This document shows positions 52,990 to 60,941 of a DNA stretch of 64,000 nucleotides, piece after piece. This stretch comes from Microbacterium sp. 70-16. GTDB taxonomy: Bacteria > Actinomycetota > Actinomycetes > Actinomycetales > Microbacteriaceae. The stretch spans positions 533,087 to 597,086 of the forward strand of contig NZ_MKTQ01000014.1 of NCBI RefSeq assembly GCF_001898315.1, read 5' to 3'. A model generated the notes under the pieces. The model was not told where the DNA came from. It did no database searches and saw nothing but the letters and a program-made list of their open reading frames with translations. The position numbers and the translations under genes are program-made. How positions within the stretch are numbered: the first letter of the stretch is position 1; each line of letters starts with the position of its first letter.

Positions 52990-54198
52990 TCACCAGAGTG
53001 TCGCCGCGCCCGGCGCGCGCTGCACCCAGCCGGTCGCACGCCGCTCGACGACACCATCGAGCTCGAGCAGACCGAGCAGCGCCGCAGCCTCGCCGACGGC
53101 GAGGCCCGCCCGACGGGCCACGTCGGCGGTCTCCCGAGCGCTGCGCGCGCTCAGTGCGTCGAGCACGCGCGTGCGATCATCGATGTGATCGCCGACCTGC
53201 GCGCTCGAGAAGATCGTCTGCCCCAGACCGATCAGCTCACGCACGTCGTCGAGGCCGGTGATGCACACGGCATCCCCCTCGCGCAGCAGCCGGTGACAGC
53301 CCATCGAGGATGCCGAGGTGATCGGCCCCGGCACGACACCCAGCGGCCGCCCGATCGCCTGCGCGTGGTGGGCGGTGTTCAACGCGCCACTGCGCCAGCC
53401 TGCCTCGACGATGACCGTCGCGTCGCTGAGTGCGGCGATGAGCCTGTTGCGTGCCAAGAACCGGTGCTTCGTCGGCGTCGTGCCGCACGGTACCTCCGCG
53501 ATCACCACGCCCGTGCGCGTGATCCGCTCGACAAGATCGACGTTGCCGACGGGGTAGGTCCGGTCGAGGCCGCCGGCCATGATAGCGACGGTCACGCCGC
53601 CTGCAGAGAGCGCGGCCGCATGGGCTGCCGCGTCGATGCCGTACGCGGCGCCGGAGTACACCGCGATGCCTGCGGCAGCACCGCCGGCCGCGAGATCTGC
53701 CGCGACGAACTCGCCGTACGACGACGATGCCCGTGCGCCGACCACCGCGAAAGCCGGGGTCATGCCACCGAGCAGCGCCACCTCGCCCCGCGCCCACAAG
53801 CACACCGGCGCGTACGGGCCGAGGTCGTAGGCGCGCTGCGGCCACGCGTCGTCTCCGGGGATCACGAGCTGCACGCCGGCCCGCCGAGCCGACTCCAGCG
53901 CCGGCGGTGCAGCACCGATCCGCGGATGCCAGCGTCCACGCGCCTGCGTGAGCTCGTTCCGCGTGAGGCCCGCCAGCGCGGCTTCATCCCATCCGCCGGA
54001 GGTGGCGCACGCCATTTCGAGCGCTCGCACGGCACCGACAGTGTCGATGAGGGCTCCCGCGACGCGGTCGCCCGGTTCGACCAGCGCCGACCACAGCGCC
54101 CGCGCGTACGCGTCGACGGGGTCGCCGTCGCCGCGCTCGGCGCCGAGCGGGCCGAGGGCGCGCGCCGCGGCATCCGGTGTCAGTTCGATCCCGTTCAT
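52990..54198 (-). CDS. dprA: DNA processing protein DprA
   Basis: Loads RecA on incoming single-stranded DNA in transformable bacteria. 402 residues. The extended Rossmann fold has FAVVGARASSSYGEFVAADLA, GAAYGIDAAAHAAAL, GGLDRTYPVGN, EVPCGTTPTKHRFLARNRLIAALSDATVIVEA and GPITSASSMGCHRLLREG. A C-terminal winged-helix (DML1-like) domain has DDRTRVLDALSARSARETADVARRAGLAVGEAAALLGLLELDGVVE. ATG 54198 overlaps the comM stop (ATGA). Confidence 0.94.
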   Translation of the reverse strand: MNGIELTPDAAARALGPLGAERGDGDPVDAYARALWSALVEPGDRVAGALIDTVGAVRALEMACATSGGWDEAALAGLTRNELTQARGRWHPRIGAAPPALESARRAGVQLVIPGDDAWPQRAYDLGPYAPVCLWARGEVALLGGMTPAFAVVGARASSSYGEFVAADLAAGGAAAGIAVYSGAAYGIDAAAHAAALSAGGVTVAIMAGGLDRTYPVGNVDLVERITRTGVVIAEVPCGTTPTKHRFLARNRLIAALSDATVIVEAGWRSGALNTAHHAQAIGRPLGVVPGPITSASSMGCHRLLREGDAVCITGLDDVRELIGLGQTIFSSAQVGDHIDDRTRVLDALSARSARETADVARRAGLAVGEAAALLGLLELDGVVERRATGWVQRAPGAATLW

Positions 54199-55742
54199 CG
54201 GTCGGTCCCCCGCTTCAGATACAGCGCTCGGCCGATGTCCGCGACAGCGAGCCGCTCTCGGCCGGAGAGGTCGGCGTGCGACCACGCCACGCGCAGCACA
54301 CGGTCGTAGCCGCGCAGCGTGAGCGCGCCGCGCTGCAGCGCGGCATCCAGCGGACGCCGGATGATCGGTTCGGGCGCGAGAGGCCCGTCGCGCAGCCACG
54401 CGCCGGACACCTCCGCGTTCGTGCGCCACGGCGTCTGAGCGAGCCGCACGGCCGCGCGGGCCCGGGCTTCCAGCACGCGTGCTCGCGCGTCGACGCTGGT
54501 GACCCGCGACGTGTCGTCGGCACGCAACTGCGCCACCGCGACACGCTGCAACGACAACTCGATGTCGATGCGATCGCGCAACGGCCCTGAGAGCTTTCCG
54601 AGGTACCGGCGAATCGCGAGCGACGGGCAGCGGCACTCCGCGTGCGGCACGCCGTAGTTGCCGCACGGACACGGGTTGGTCGCGAGCACGAGCTGGAACC
54701 GCGCGGGGAAGGTCGCCCGGAACCCGGCCCGGTGGATCTCGATGCTGCCCGACTCGAGCGGCTGCCGCAGCGAGTCCAGTGCGTGGCCCGCGAACTCACC
54801 GGCTTCGTCGAGGAACAGGACTCCCCCGCTGGCGCGGGCGATCGCCCCGGGCCGGACCGTCCGGCTGCCGCCGCCGATCAGGGCGGCGACGCTCGCGCTG
54901 TGGTGCGGCGCCTCGAAGGGTGCGACGCGGCTCAGCCGCGTGACGGGCAGTCCCGCGAGCGACCGCATCGACGCCGCCTGCACCGCCGCGTCGTCGTCGA
55001 GATCGGGCAGGATGCCCGGCAGACGTCGCGCGAGCATGGTCTTGCCAGCCCCTGGTGGGCCGCTCATCAGCACGTGGTGGCCACCGGCGGCGGCGAGGAC
55101 GAGCGCGTCGACGGCATCCCGCTGCCCGATGACGTCGGCCAAGTCGGGCACGAGCTCGTCGGCGTCGAGCGCGGACCGCCCGGGCGGCGCGGCGACCGGT
55201 TCGAGGTCGGCACCCTCGAGTTCGGCCAGCTCGAGCCCGTGTCGGCGGAGGACGTCGCGCAGCGTCACCGCGCCGAACACCTCGACGCCGGGCACGAGCT
55301 CGGCCTCCTGCCGGTTGGCCCACGGGACGATCACCCGCTGCATGCCCGCCCGCGCCGCCGCCGCGACGGCGGGCAAGACGCCGGGAACCGGGCGCAGGCG
55401 TCCGTCGAGACCGAGCTCGCCGATGTGCACCGTGGACAACAGCGACACGGCATCCATCGGCGCCTCGGTCGCAAGCGCCGCAACAGCCATCGCGACATCG
55501 AGGCCTGACCCGTGCTTGGGAAGGTTGGCCGGCGAGAGGTTGACCGTGAGCTTCCGGCGCGGCAGGGGCAGCGCACTGTTCGCGCAGGCGTTGTGCACGC
55601 GTTGGTGCGCCTCGCCGACGGCCTTGTCGGCGAGCCCGATGATCGTGAAGCCGGGCGTCTGGTTCGACAGGTCGGCCTCGACCTCGACGAGGTCGCCCTG
55701 CAGTCCCGTCAGCACGACGCCCCACGTGCGTGCGACGCTCAT
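54195..55742 (-). CDS. comM: ComM/YifB Mg chelatase-like AAA+ ATPase
   Basis: 515 residues. Hexameric helicase promoting branch migration of transforming DNA in Vibrio (family knowledge). An N-terminal Lon-like S5 domain (VVLTGLQGDLVEVEADLSNQTPGFTIIGLADKAVGEAHQRV) comes first, then AAA+ with Walker A SGPPGAGKTMLARRLPGI and Walker B GGVLFLDEAGEF. The zinc-finger-like LATNPCPCGNYG...ECRCPS follows, and the C-terminal helical domain. With dprA and yraN it forms an ATGA-linked unit. No ComEA/EC genes are in the window, so natural competence cannot be claimed. Confidence 0.94.
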   Translation of the reverse strand: MSVARTWGVVLTGLQGDLVEVEADLSNQTPGFTIIGLADKAVGEAHQRVHNACANSALPLPRRKLTVNLSPANLPKHGSGLDVAMAVAALATEAPMDAVSLLSTVHIGELGLDGRLRPVPGVLPAVAAAARAGMQRVIVPWANRQEAELVPGVEVFGAVTLRDVLRRHGLELAELEGADLEPVAAPPGRSALDADELVPDLADVIGQRDAVDALVLAAAGGHHVLMSGPPGAGKTMLARRLPGILPDLDDDAAVQAASMRSLAGLPVTRLSRVAPFEAPHHSASVAALIGGGSRTVRPGAIARASGGVLFLDEAGEFAGHALDSLRQPLESGSIEIHRAGFRATFPARFQLVLATNPCPCGNYGVPHAECRCPSLAIRRYLGKLSGPLRDRIDIELSLQRVAVAQLRADDTSRVTSVDARARVLEARARAAVRLAQTPWRTNAEVSGAWLRDGPLAPEPIIRRPLDAALQRGALTLRGYDRVLRVAWSHADLSGRERLAVADIGRALYLKRGTDR

Positions 55743-56110
55743 CGCAGGTCCTCGAGGTGCTCGAGCACCGCTGTCGCGGGGTCTTCGCCGGTGATGCCGA
55801 TCAGATCGAGCCGCAGTGTGCGGCGCCGCGCGACCTCGGGGTGCGCGACGGCCCACGCGCAGGCGAGGCGCCACAGCCGGTCGCGCTTGCGCTTGTCGAC
55901 CGCTTCGAACGGGTGCCCGAACCACTCCGTGCGCCGGGTCTTGACCTCGACCACGACCAGGTGCGGCCCGCGCGCGGCGACGATGTCGAGCTCGCCCGCG
56001 GCGGTGCGCCAATTGCGGTCGAGCACCGTATAGCCCTGCGCCTGCAGGTGACGCGCCGCGCGCTCTTCACCGGCGCGCCCGCGGATGTCCTTGTCTGCCA
56101 TGAATGGCAT
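55739..56110 (-). CDS. YraN/UPF0102 family endonuclease-like protein
   Basis: 123 residues. A restriction-endonuclease-like fold with GRAGEERAARHLQAQGYTVLDRNWRTAAGELDIVAA and HLVVVEVKTRR: the Glu, Asp and E-x-K motif are intact, so nuclease activity is plausible. Function in vivo unknown; it is almost always beside comM/dprA or rnhB. The start is probably ATG 56110 or the nearby in-frame ATG at 56101. It overlaps comM by four bases. Confidence 0.92.
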   Translation of the reverse strand: MPFMADKDIRGRAGEERAARHLQAQGYTVLDRNWRTAAGELDIVAARGPHLVVVEVKTRRTEWFGHPFEAVDKRKRDRLWRLACAWAVAHPEVARRRTLRLDLIGITGEDPATAVLEHLEDLR

Positions 56111-56118
56111 CGTGCCCG

Positions 56119-56196
56119 CGCGGCACGCGCCGTGGCGGCCGTTTCCGGCGATCCGTGGACAGTTCGCGAAACTCCTCGATTGTGGAGGAGACGATG
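56119..56196 (+). repeat. Dispersed leader-like repeat, copy B
   Basis: CGCCGTGGCGGCC, GCGATCCGTGGACAGTTCGCGAAACTC, then CGATTGTGGAGGAG, ACG and ATG (56194). Very close to copy A over the last 50 bases. It fills the gap between yraN and the DUF2469 gene and is antisense to both. Confidence 0.65.
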
Positions 56197-56203
56197 CGCC
56201 GGC

Positions 56204-56527
56204 TCAGGAATCCAGCGAGAGCTCCTCCGGCAGCTGGAAGTCGCGCCGCTGCAGCTCTTCGACGTTGACGTCCTTGAAGGTCAGCACCCGCACCGACTTC
56301 ACGAACCGATCGGCGCGGTAGATGTCCCACACCCACACGTCGGTCATCGTGATCTCGAAGTAGAAGTCGTGCTCGGTGTCGCGCCGCACGACGTTCACGT
56401 CGTTGGCGAGATAGAACCGACGCTCGGTCTCGATCACATACTGGAATTGCGAGACGACGTCGCGGTACTCCTTGTAGAGGGCGAGCTCCAACTCACGGTC
56501 GTAATCCTCGAAGACTTCGTCATCCAT
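56204..56527 (-). CDS. DUF2469 family protein
   Basis: 107 residues, acidic, highly conserved in actinobacteria. DEVFEDYDRELELALYKEYRDVVSQFQYVIETERRFYLANDVN, then DVWVWDIYRADRFVKSVRVLTFKDVNVEEL. No function established; lies between rnhB and yraN in the usual order. A TAGACT hexamer ends nine bases before ATG 56527. Confidence 0.95.
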   Translation of the reverse strand: MDDEVFEDYDRELELALYKEYRDVVSQFQYVIETERRFYLANDVNVVRRDTEHDFYFEITMTDVWVWDIYRADRFVKSVRVLTFKDVNVEELQRRDFQLPEELSLDS

Positions 56528-56536
56528 GGTGAGAAC

Positions 56537-56542
56537 AGTCTA
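56537..56542 (-). promoter_or_regulatory. -10 element of the DUF2469 gene
   Basis: TAGACT nine bases before ATG 56527 on the minus strand. Confidence 0.5.
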
Positions 56543-56611
56543 GAGCCGGGGCCGACTCGCCGTCGCCGCTGCGGGACACCCCGGAGCCGCCCCGCGTCGC
56601 CCGGATCCGCG

Positions 56612-57271
56612 TCAGAACAGCGTCGGAGCGTCGGCGATGGCCCACGACGCACGGTGGTGCGCACTCAGACCCTGCGCCCGGATGGCGGCGCGGTGCTCGG
56701 CACTCGCGTAGCCCTTGTTGCGCGCCCACTGGTAGGCGGGCGCTTCTTCGTGCAGCGACACCATCAGCGTGTCACGGGCGACTTTCGCGATGACGGATGC
56801 CGCCGATGCCGAAGCGCAGTCCCGGTCGGCCTTCACGATCGGCTGCACGTGCAGACCCTCGCCGCCCGCGGGTGTGATGTAGTCGTGGTTGCCGTCGAGG
56901 ATGACGATCGCGTCCTCGACGAGCACACCGCCGCTGCGGAGGTCCGCGATCGCCCGGAGGGCTGCGAGCCCGAGCGCGCGCATGATGCCGACCTCGTCGA
57001 TCTCGGCCGCGCTCGACCAGCCGACCGCCGACGCACCGACCCACGCCGCCGCCCGCGCCGCGACGTCGGGGCGGCGGTGCTCGGTGACGAGCTTCGAGTC
57101 GCGCAGTCCCTCGGGCACGCGGCGACGTGCTGCCGTGGCATCCACCGCGACCGCACCCACCGCGACCGGCCCCGCCAACGCACCGCGTCCGACCTCGTCG
57201 CACGCGATGACGAGGGCGTGCTCACGCAGCAGTCGGCGCTCGACCGTCAGCCGCGGTGCGACGACCGTCAT
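56612..57271 (-). CDS. rnhB: Ribonuclease HII
   Basis: Removes ribonucleotides from RNA/DNA hybrids. 219 residues. The type 2 RNase H active site: Asp-Glu in VIACDEVGRGALAGPVAVGAV, GLRDSKLV, Asp in VILDGNHDYI and Asp in VKADRDCASASAASVIAKVARD, with WARNKGYASAEH near the C-terminus. The ATG overlaps the lepB stop by four bases. Confidence 0.96.
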   Translation of the reverse strand: MTVVAPRLTVERRLLREHALVIACDEVGRGALAGPVAVGAVAVDATAARRRVPEGLRDSKLVTEHRRPDVAARAAAWVGASAVGWSSAAEIDEVGIMRALGLAALRAIADLRSGGVLVEDAIVILDGNHDYITPAGGEGLHVQPIVKADRDCASASAASVIAKVARDTLMVSLHEEAPAYQWARNKGYASAEHRAAIRAQGLSAHHRASWAIADAPTLF

Positions 57272-58050
57272 CCGTTGCCGTCCGGCACACCTTCGAACAC
57301 GTCGTGATGGAAGTCGATCGTGCCGAAGCGGCCCAGCGGCCACGTGATCAGGAACGCGCGCCCGACGACGTTCTCGACGGGGACGAAGCCGCCGGAGGGC
57401 TGGTCCATGTGATAGCGCGAGTCCTGCGAGTTGTCGCGATTGTCGCCCAGCACCCACAGGGATCCCTCGGGCACCGTGACGTCGTACGGCAGATCGCGCG
57501 GCGCGGTCTGCCCCTCGGAGAGATTCAGGTAGGAGGTCTCGTCGATCGGGGTGCCGTTGACGGTGATCTGGCCGAGCGCGTTGCAGCAGACGACGTGGTC
57601 GCCGCCGACGCCGATGATGCGCTTGATGAGATGGTCTTCACTGTCGGACGCGGTGATGCCGACGAGCGAGAGCAGCCAGTCGAAGGACTGCACGATCGGC
57701 GGCTGCGCCGGGCGCGTCGAGACAGGCAGCCAGCCGCCCGGGTCACGGAAGACGATCACGTCGCCGCGCTCGTAGTCGGAGAAGCGCGGCGTGAGTTCGT
57801 CGACGAGGATGCGGTCCTTGACCAGCAGCGTCTGCTCCATCGACCCCGAGGGGATGTAGAACGAACGCACCAGGAAGGTCTTGATGACGAAGGAGATCAG
57901 GATCGCGACGGCGACGATCACCAGGATGTCGCGCACGAGTGGCCAGATGCTGCGGCTGCGGCGGGCACGGGGCCGCAGCACCGGCTGGCCGTTCGGGCCG
58001 GGTTGCCCAGGTTGCCCGAGTCCGGCATCCGTCAGGTTCTCGGAGGTCAT
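57268..58050 (-). CDS. lepB: Signal peptidase I
   Basis: 260 residues. Pro/Gly-rich cytoplasmic N-terminus, a single membrane helix (about 40-62, DILVIVAVAILISFVIKTFLV), the nucleophile Ser in YIPSGSMEQTLLVKDRILVD, the general-base Lys in LIKRIIGVGGDHVVC and the GDNRDNSQDSRYH box. Cleaves signal peptides on the outer face of the membrane. Adjacent to rplS upstream and rnhB downstream, the typical actinobacterial order. Confidence 0.96.
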   Translation of the reverse strand: MTSENLTDAGLGQPGQPGPNGQPVLRPRARRSRSIWPLVRDILVIVAVAILISFVIKTFLVRSFYIPSGSMEQTLLVKDRILVDELTPRFSDYERGDVIVFRDPGGWLPVSTRPAQPPIVQSFDWLLSLVGITASDSEDHLIKRIIGVGGDHVVCCNALGQITVNGTPIDETSYLNLSEGQTAPRDLPYDVTVPEGSLWVLGDNRDNSQDSRYHMDQPSGGFVPVENVVGRAFLITWPLGRFGTIDFHHDVFEGVPDGNG

Positions 58051-58154
58051 TCGCGTCTCTCTGGCTCGGCGCACCACGAATCGGTCCGCGCCCCCTCCAA
58101 GGTTCGCACATCCCGCGCCCGGTCCCGACATCCGTGGTGCGTCGACCGACGCAA

Positions 58155-58188
58155 AAGCCCCGGACGACGCGAGGCCGGTCCGGGGCTT
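58155..58188 (-). terminator. Intrinsic terminator of rplS
   Basis: On the minus strand AAGCCCCGGAC pairs perfectly with GTCCGGGGCTT (11 bp, 12-base loop) and runs into TTTTGC; it begins 32 bases after the rplS stop. Confidence 0.85.
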
Positions 58189-58219
58189 GAGCACGCAGGC
58201 AGCGAGCCTGCGGAACGCG

Positions 58220-58567
58220 TCAGTTGTCGCGCTTCTCCTTGATCTTGGCCTTCTTGCCACGGAGTTCGCGCAGGTAGTAGAGCTTCGCGCGGCGCACGTC
58301 ACCACGGGTGACGACCTCGATGTGGTCGATCACCGGGCTGTGCACGGGGAAGGTGCGCTCGACGCCCACCTGGAAGCTGATCTTGCGGACCGTGAAGGTC
58401 TCGCGCACACCGTCGCCGGAGCGGCCGATGACGACGCCCTGGAACACCTGGATGCGCGAGCGGCTTCCTTCGGTGATGTTCACGTGCACCTTGACGGTGT
58501 CACCGGGGGCGAAGGCGGGGATGTCGGAGCGGAGCGAAGCCGCGTCGACGGAGTCGAGGATCTGCAT
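58220..58567 (-). CDS. rplS: 50S ribosomal protein L19
   Basis: 115 residues from ATG 58567 (GGAAG at proper spacing; an in-frame GTG nine bases upstream is less likely). [71 protein letters not shown] and [26 protein letters not shown] are canonical. Located at the 30S-50S interface. It is monocistronic here, with a strong terminator. Confidence 0.98.
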   Translation of the reverse strand: MQILDSVDAASLRSDIPAFAPGDTVKVHVNITEGSRSRIQVFQGVVIGRSGDGVRETFTVRKISFQVGVERTFPVHSPVIDHIEVVTRGDVRRAKLYYLRELRGKKAKIKEKRDN

Positions 58568-58742
58568 GATCGTCACTTCCTGCGACCGCCACAGGTCGAT
58601 CGCGAGAGAGATGGTTGAAAAGAGTGGTGTGCGCCCGGGACGCCGACCAGCGGCGTCGTGCTCCCCTGAGGCAGAGCCTGATCAGGGCACAAACAGCTAT
58701 TCTGCCACGAATGACGCCCGCCGCCAAAACGACGGCAGCGGC

Positions 58743-59246
58743 TCAGGATGCCTGCTGGTCGCCGCTCTCTCGGACGATGATGACGTCGGCATCCGAACTC
58801 TGCGCCTGCGTCTGCGTCTGCGTCTGCGGCGCCGGCACGTAGCCCATGCCGTCGGGCGTGTGCAGCACGATGCCCGCCGGCCGCGCCTCGCGCCACAGCT
58901 GCGCGAGCACCGACCACAGCGCCACGACGCCGACGATGACGGTGAGGGCGAACAGCGCCCACCACCACGGGTTGGAGAAGACGCCGAGCGCGACGATCAG
59001 CACGTTCCAGCCGCCGATGAGGCCGATGTCGGTCCACGACACGGCGCGTTCTGCGCGAGCCGTGCCACGTGCGCGGACGAGCAGCGTGAGGATGAGCTGG
59101 CCCACCATGACGATCGGGGCCGACAGCAGCACCCACAGCAGGGAGAGCGGGTTGGCGCCGAAGATGATCCAACCGACGAACAGCCACAGCGGCAGCACGA
59201 ATGCAGCCGGAATCAGCCATCGATAGAACCCACTGCGTAGTGCCAT
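58743..59246 (-). CDS. Four-helix membrane protein of unknown function
   Basis: 167 residues. Hydrophobic segments at about 9-30, 34-56, 74-90 and 93-114, with a conserved-looking Trp-rich stretch (GVFSNPWWWALFAL). The soluble C-terminal tail carries TQTQTQ encoded by a hexanucleotide repeat and ends acidic. Relatives are loosely called MFS permease, but it is far too small for that. It lies between rplS and map, with no obvious functional link. Confidence 0.78.
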   Translation of the reverse strand: MALRSGFYRWLIPAAFVLPLWLFVGWIIFGANPLSLLWVLLSAPIVMVGQLILTLLVRARGTARAERAVSWTDIGLIGGWNVLIVALGVFSNPWWWALFALTVIVGVVALWSVLAQLWREARPAGIVLHTPDGMGYVPAPQTQTQTQAQSSDADVIIVRESGDQQAS

Positions 59247-59298
59247 GCCCTCGATGCTACGCCGGTCAGCCACAATGGAAGCTGACGAAAGGATCACG

Positions 59299-60081
59299 AT
59301 GATCGAGCTGCGCACTCCCGCTGAGATCGAGGCGATGCGGCCCGCGGGGCGCTTCGTGGCGGAGGTGCTGGCGACGCTCCGAGACGACACGAAGGTCGGC
59401 ACCAACCTGCTGACGATCGACAACCGCGCGCACGAGATGATCCGCCGCGCCGGCGCCGAGTCTTGCTACATCGACTACCACCCCTCGTTCGGCGCGAGCC
59501 CGTTCGGCAAGGTCATCTGCACGTCGATCAACGACGCGGTCTTGCATGGACTCCCCCACGACTACACGCTGCGCGACGGCGACCTCGTCTCGCTCGACTT
59601 CGCCGTCTCGGTCGACGGCTGGGTCGCCGACTCGGCGGTCTCGTTCGTCGTGGGCACACCGCGCGACGAGGATCTCGCCCTCATCGACACGACCCAGCGC
59701 GCACTCGATGCGGCGATCGGCGCGGCCGTGGCGGGTGACCGCATCGGCGACATCTCGCACGCGATCTCGCAGGTCGCCCGCGCCGACGGCTACTCGATCA
59801 ACACCGACTTCGGCGGACACGGCGTCGGCCGCGTCATGCACGGCGACCCGCACGTGCCCAACGACGGCAAGCCCAACCGTGGCTACCCGCTGCGCTCGGG
59901 CCTGGTCGTCGCCCTCGAGCCGTGGTTCCTGCAGACGACCGACGAGCTCGTCACCGACCCCGACGGCTGGACGCTGCGCAGCGTCGACGGCTCGCGCGGC
60001 GCGCACGCCGAACACACCGTCGCGATCACGGCCGACGGCCCGATCATCCTCACCGACCGGTCGTTCCTCGGCGTCGACTGA
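59299..60081 (+). CDS. map: Methionine aminopeptidase, type I
   Basis: Removes the initiator Met. 260 residues. M24 pita-bread fold with five metal ligands: Asp in DLVSLDFAVSVDGWVADSAVSF (two Asp), His in GGHGVGRVMHGDPHVPN, Glu in VVALEPWF and Glu in HAEHTVAIT. The substrate His is in VLHGLPHDY. GAAAGGATC precedes ATG 59299. Runs against the trmD-rplS direction and ends 5 bases from trmD. This is not the copy next to secY/adk, so a second map may exist elsewhere. Confidence 0.95.
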   Translation: MIELRTPAEIEAMRPAGRFVAEVLATLRDDTKVGTNLLTIDNRAHEMIRRAGAESCYIDYHPSFGASPFGKVICTSINDAVLHGLPHDYTLRDGDLVSLDFAVSVDGWVADSAVSFVVGTPRDEDLALIDTTQRALDAAIGAAVAGDRIGDISHAISQVARADGYSINTDFGGHGVGRVMHGDPHVPNDGKPNRGYPLRSGLVVALEPWFLQTTDELVTDPDGWTLRSVDGSRGAHAEHTVAITADGPIILTDRSFLGVD

Positions 60082-60086
60082 GCGCG

Positions 60087-60776
60087 TCAGCCCTCGAGCA
60101 GGTCGGGACGGCGCTCGCGCGTGCGCTGCACCTGCTGGTCGTGGCGCCACTGCGCGACCTTGCCGTGGTGGCCGCTGAGCAGCACCTCGGGCACGTCGTA
60201 GCCGCGCCAGGACGCGGGCTTCGTGTACGACGGGTACTCGAGCAGGCCGTCCTCGTGCGACTCCTCGACGAGGCTCTCGGGGTTGCCGACGACGCCGGGG
60301 ACGAGCCGGCCGATCGCCTCGATCATGGCCATCGCGGCGACCTCGCCGCCGTTGAGCACGTAGTCGCCGAGGCTAATGAGGCGCACGCGTCCGAGGGTGG
60401 CGGCATACGCGAAGACGCGTTCGTCGATGCCCTCGTAGCGGCCGCAGCCGAATACGAGGTGTGACTCGTCCGACAGCTCGCGGGCCGTCGCCTGCGTGAA
60501 GACCTCGCCGGCCGGCGACGGGAAGATGAAGACGGGCGGCTCGTCCGCGGCATCCGTGATGCCGTCGAGCACTTCGCCCCACGGCTCGGGCTTCATGACC
60601 ATGCCCGCTCCCCCGCCGTACGGGGTGTCGTCGACCGTGCGATGGCGGTCGTGGGTCGCGTCACGCAGGTCGTGCACGTGCACATCGAGGATGCCCGCGC
60701 CGCGCGCCTTGCCCAGCAGAGACACTTCGAGCACGTCGAAGAACGCCGGGAAGATCGTGACGACGTCGATGCGCAT
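60087..60776 (-). CDS. trmD: tRNA (guanine37-N1)-methyltransferase
   Basis: 229 residues, SPOUT methyltransferase with the trefoil knot: [42 protein letters not shown], the SAM knot [13 protein letters not shown] and [32 protein letters not shown], then [23 protein letters not shown]. Methylates G37 to prevent frameshifting. rplS normally follows closely; here map and a membrane protein intervene. ATG 60776 lies six bases after TAGACT. Confidence 0.97.
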   Translation of the reverse strand: MRIDVVTIFPAFFDVLEVSLLGKARGAGILDVHVHDLRDATHDRHRTVDDTPYGGGAGMVMKPEPWGEVLDGITDAADEPPVFIFPSPAGEVFTQATARELSDESHLVFGCGRYEGIDERVFAYAATLGRVRLISLGDYVLNGGEVAAMAMIEAIGRLVPGVVGNPESLVEESHEDGLLEYPSYTKPASWRGYDVPEVLLSGHHGKVAQWRHDQQVQRTRERRPDLLEG

Positions 60777-60782
60777 CCCTCG

Positions 60783-60788
60783 AGTCTA
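60783..60788 (-). promoter_or_regulatory. -10 element of trmD (leaderless)
   Basis: TAGACT six bases before ATG 60776. A promoter here means trmD does not depend on an rpsP-rimM transcript. Confidence 0.55.
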
Positions 60789-60852
60789 GAGCGCGTGTTT
60801 CCAGCGCGTGACGGCGCCCTCACCTGCCGCCTCCCCCGCGCGTGACGGAGGT

Positions 60853-60916
60853 GTTACCCAGCGCTAACCGCGCGGGCGCGGGCGCCGAAACACCGCGTCC
60901 CTAGCGTGTGGGTAAC
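60853..60916. promoter_or_regulatory. Inverted GTTACCCA repeats upstream of narK (GlnR-type site candidate)
   Basis: GTTAC-CCAGCG-CTAAC at 60853-60868 and, on the other strand, GTTAC-CCACAC-GCTAG at 60916-60901. The spacing GTnAC-N6-pentamer resembles the actinobacterial GlnR box (GTnAC-N6-GAAAC), but the second pentamers match poorly. The downstream arm lies 26 bases before the narK start. Confidence 0.4.
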
Positions 60917-60941
60917 GTCCGAGCCCACCCCAGGAGTCGTC

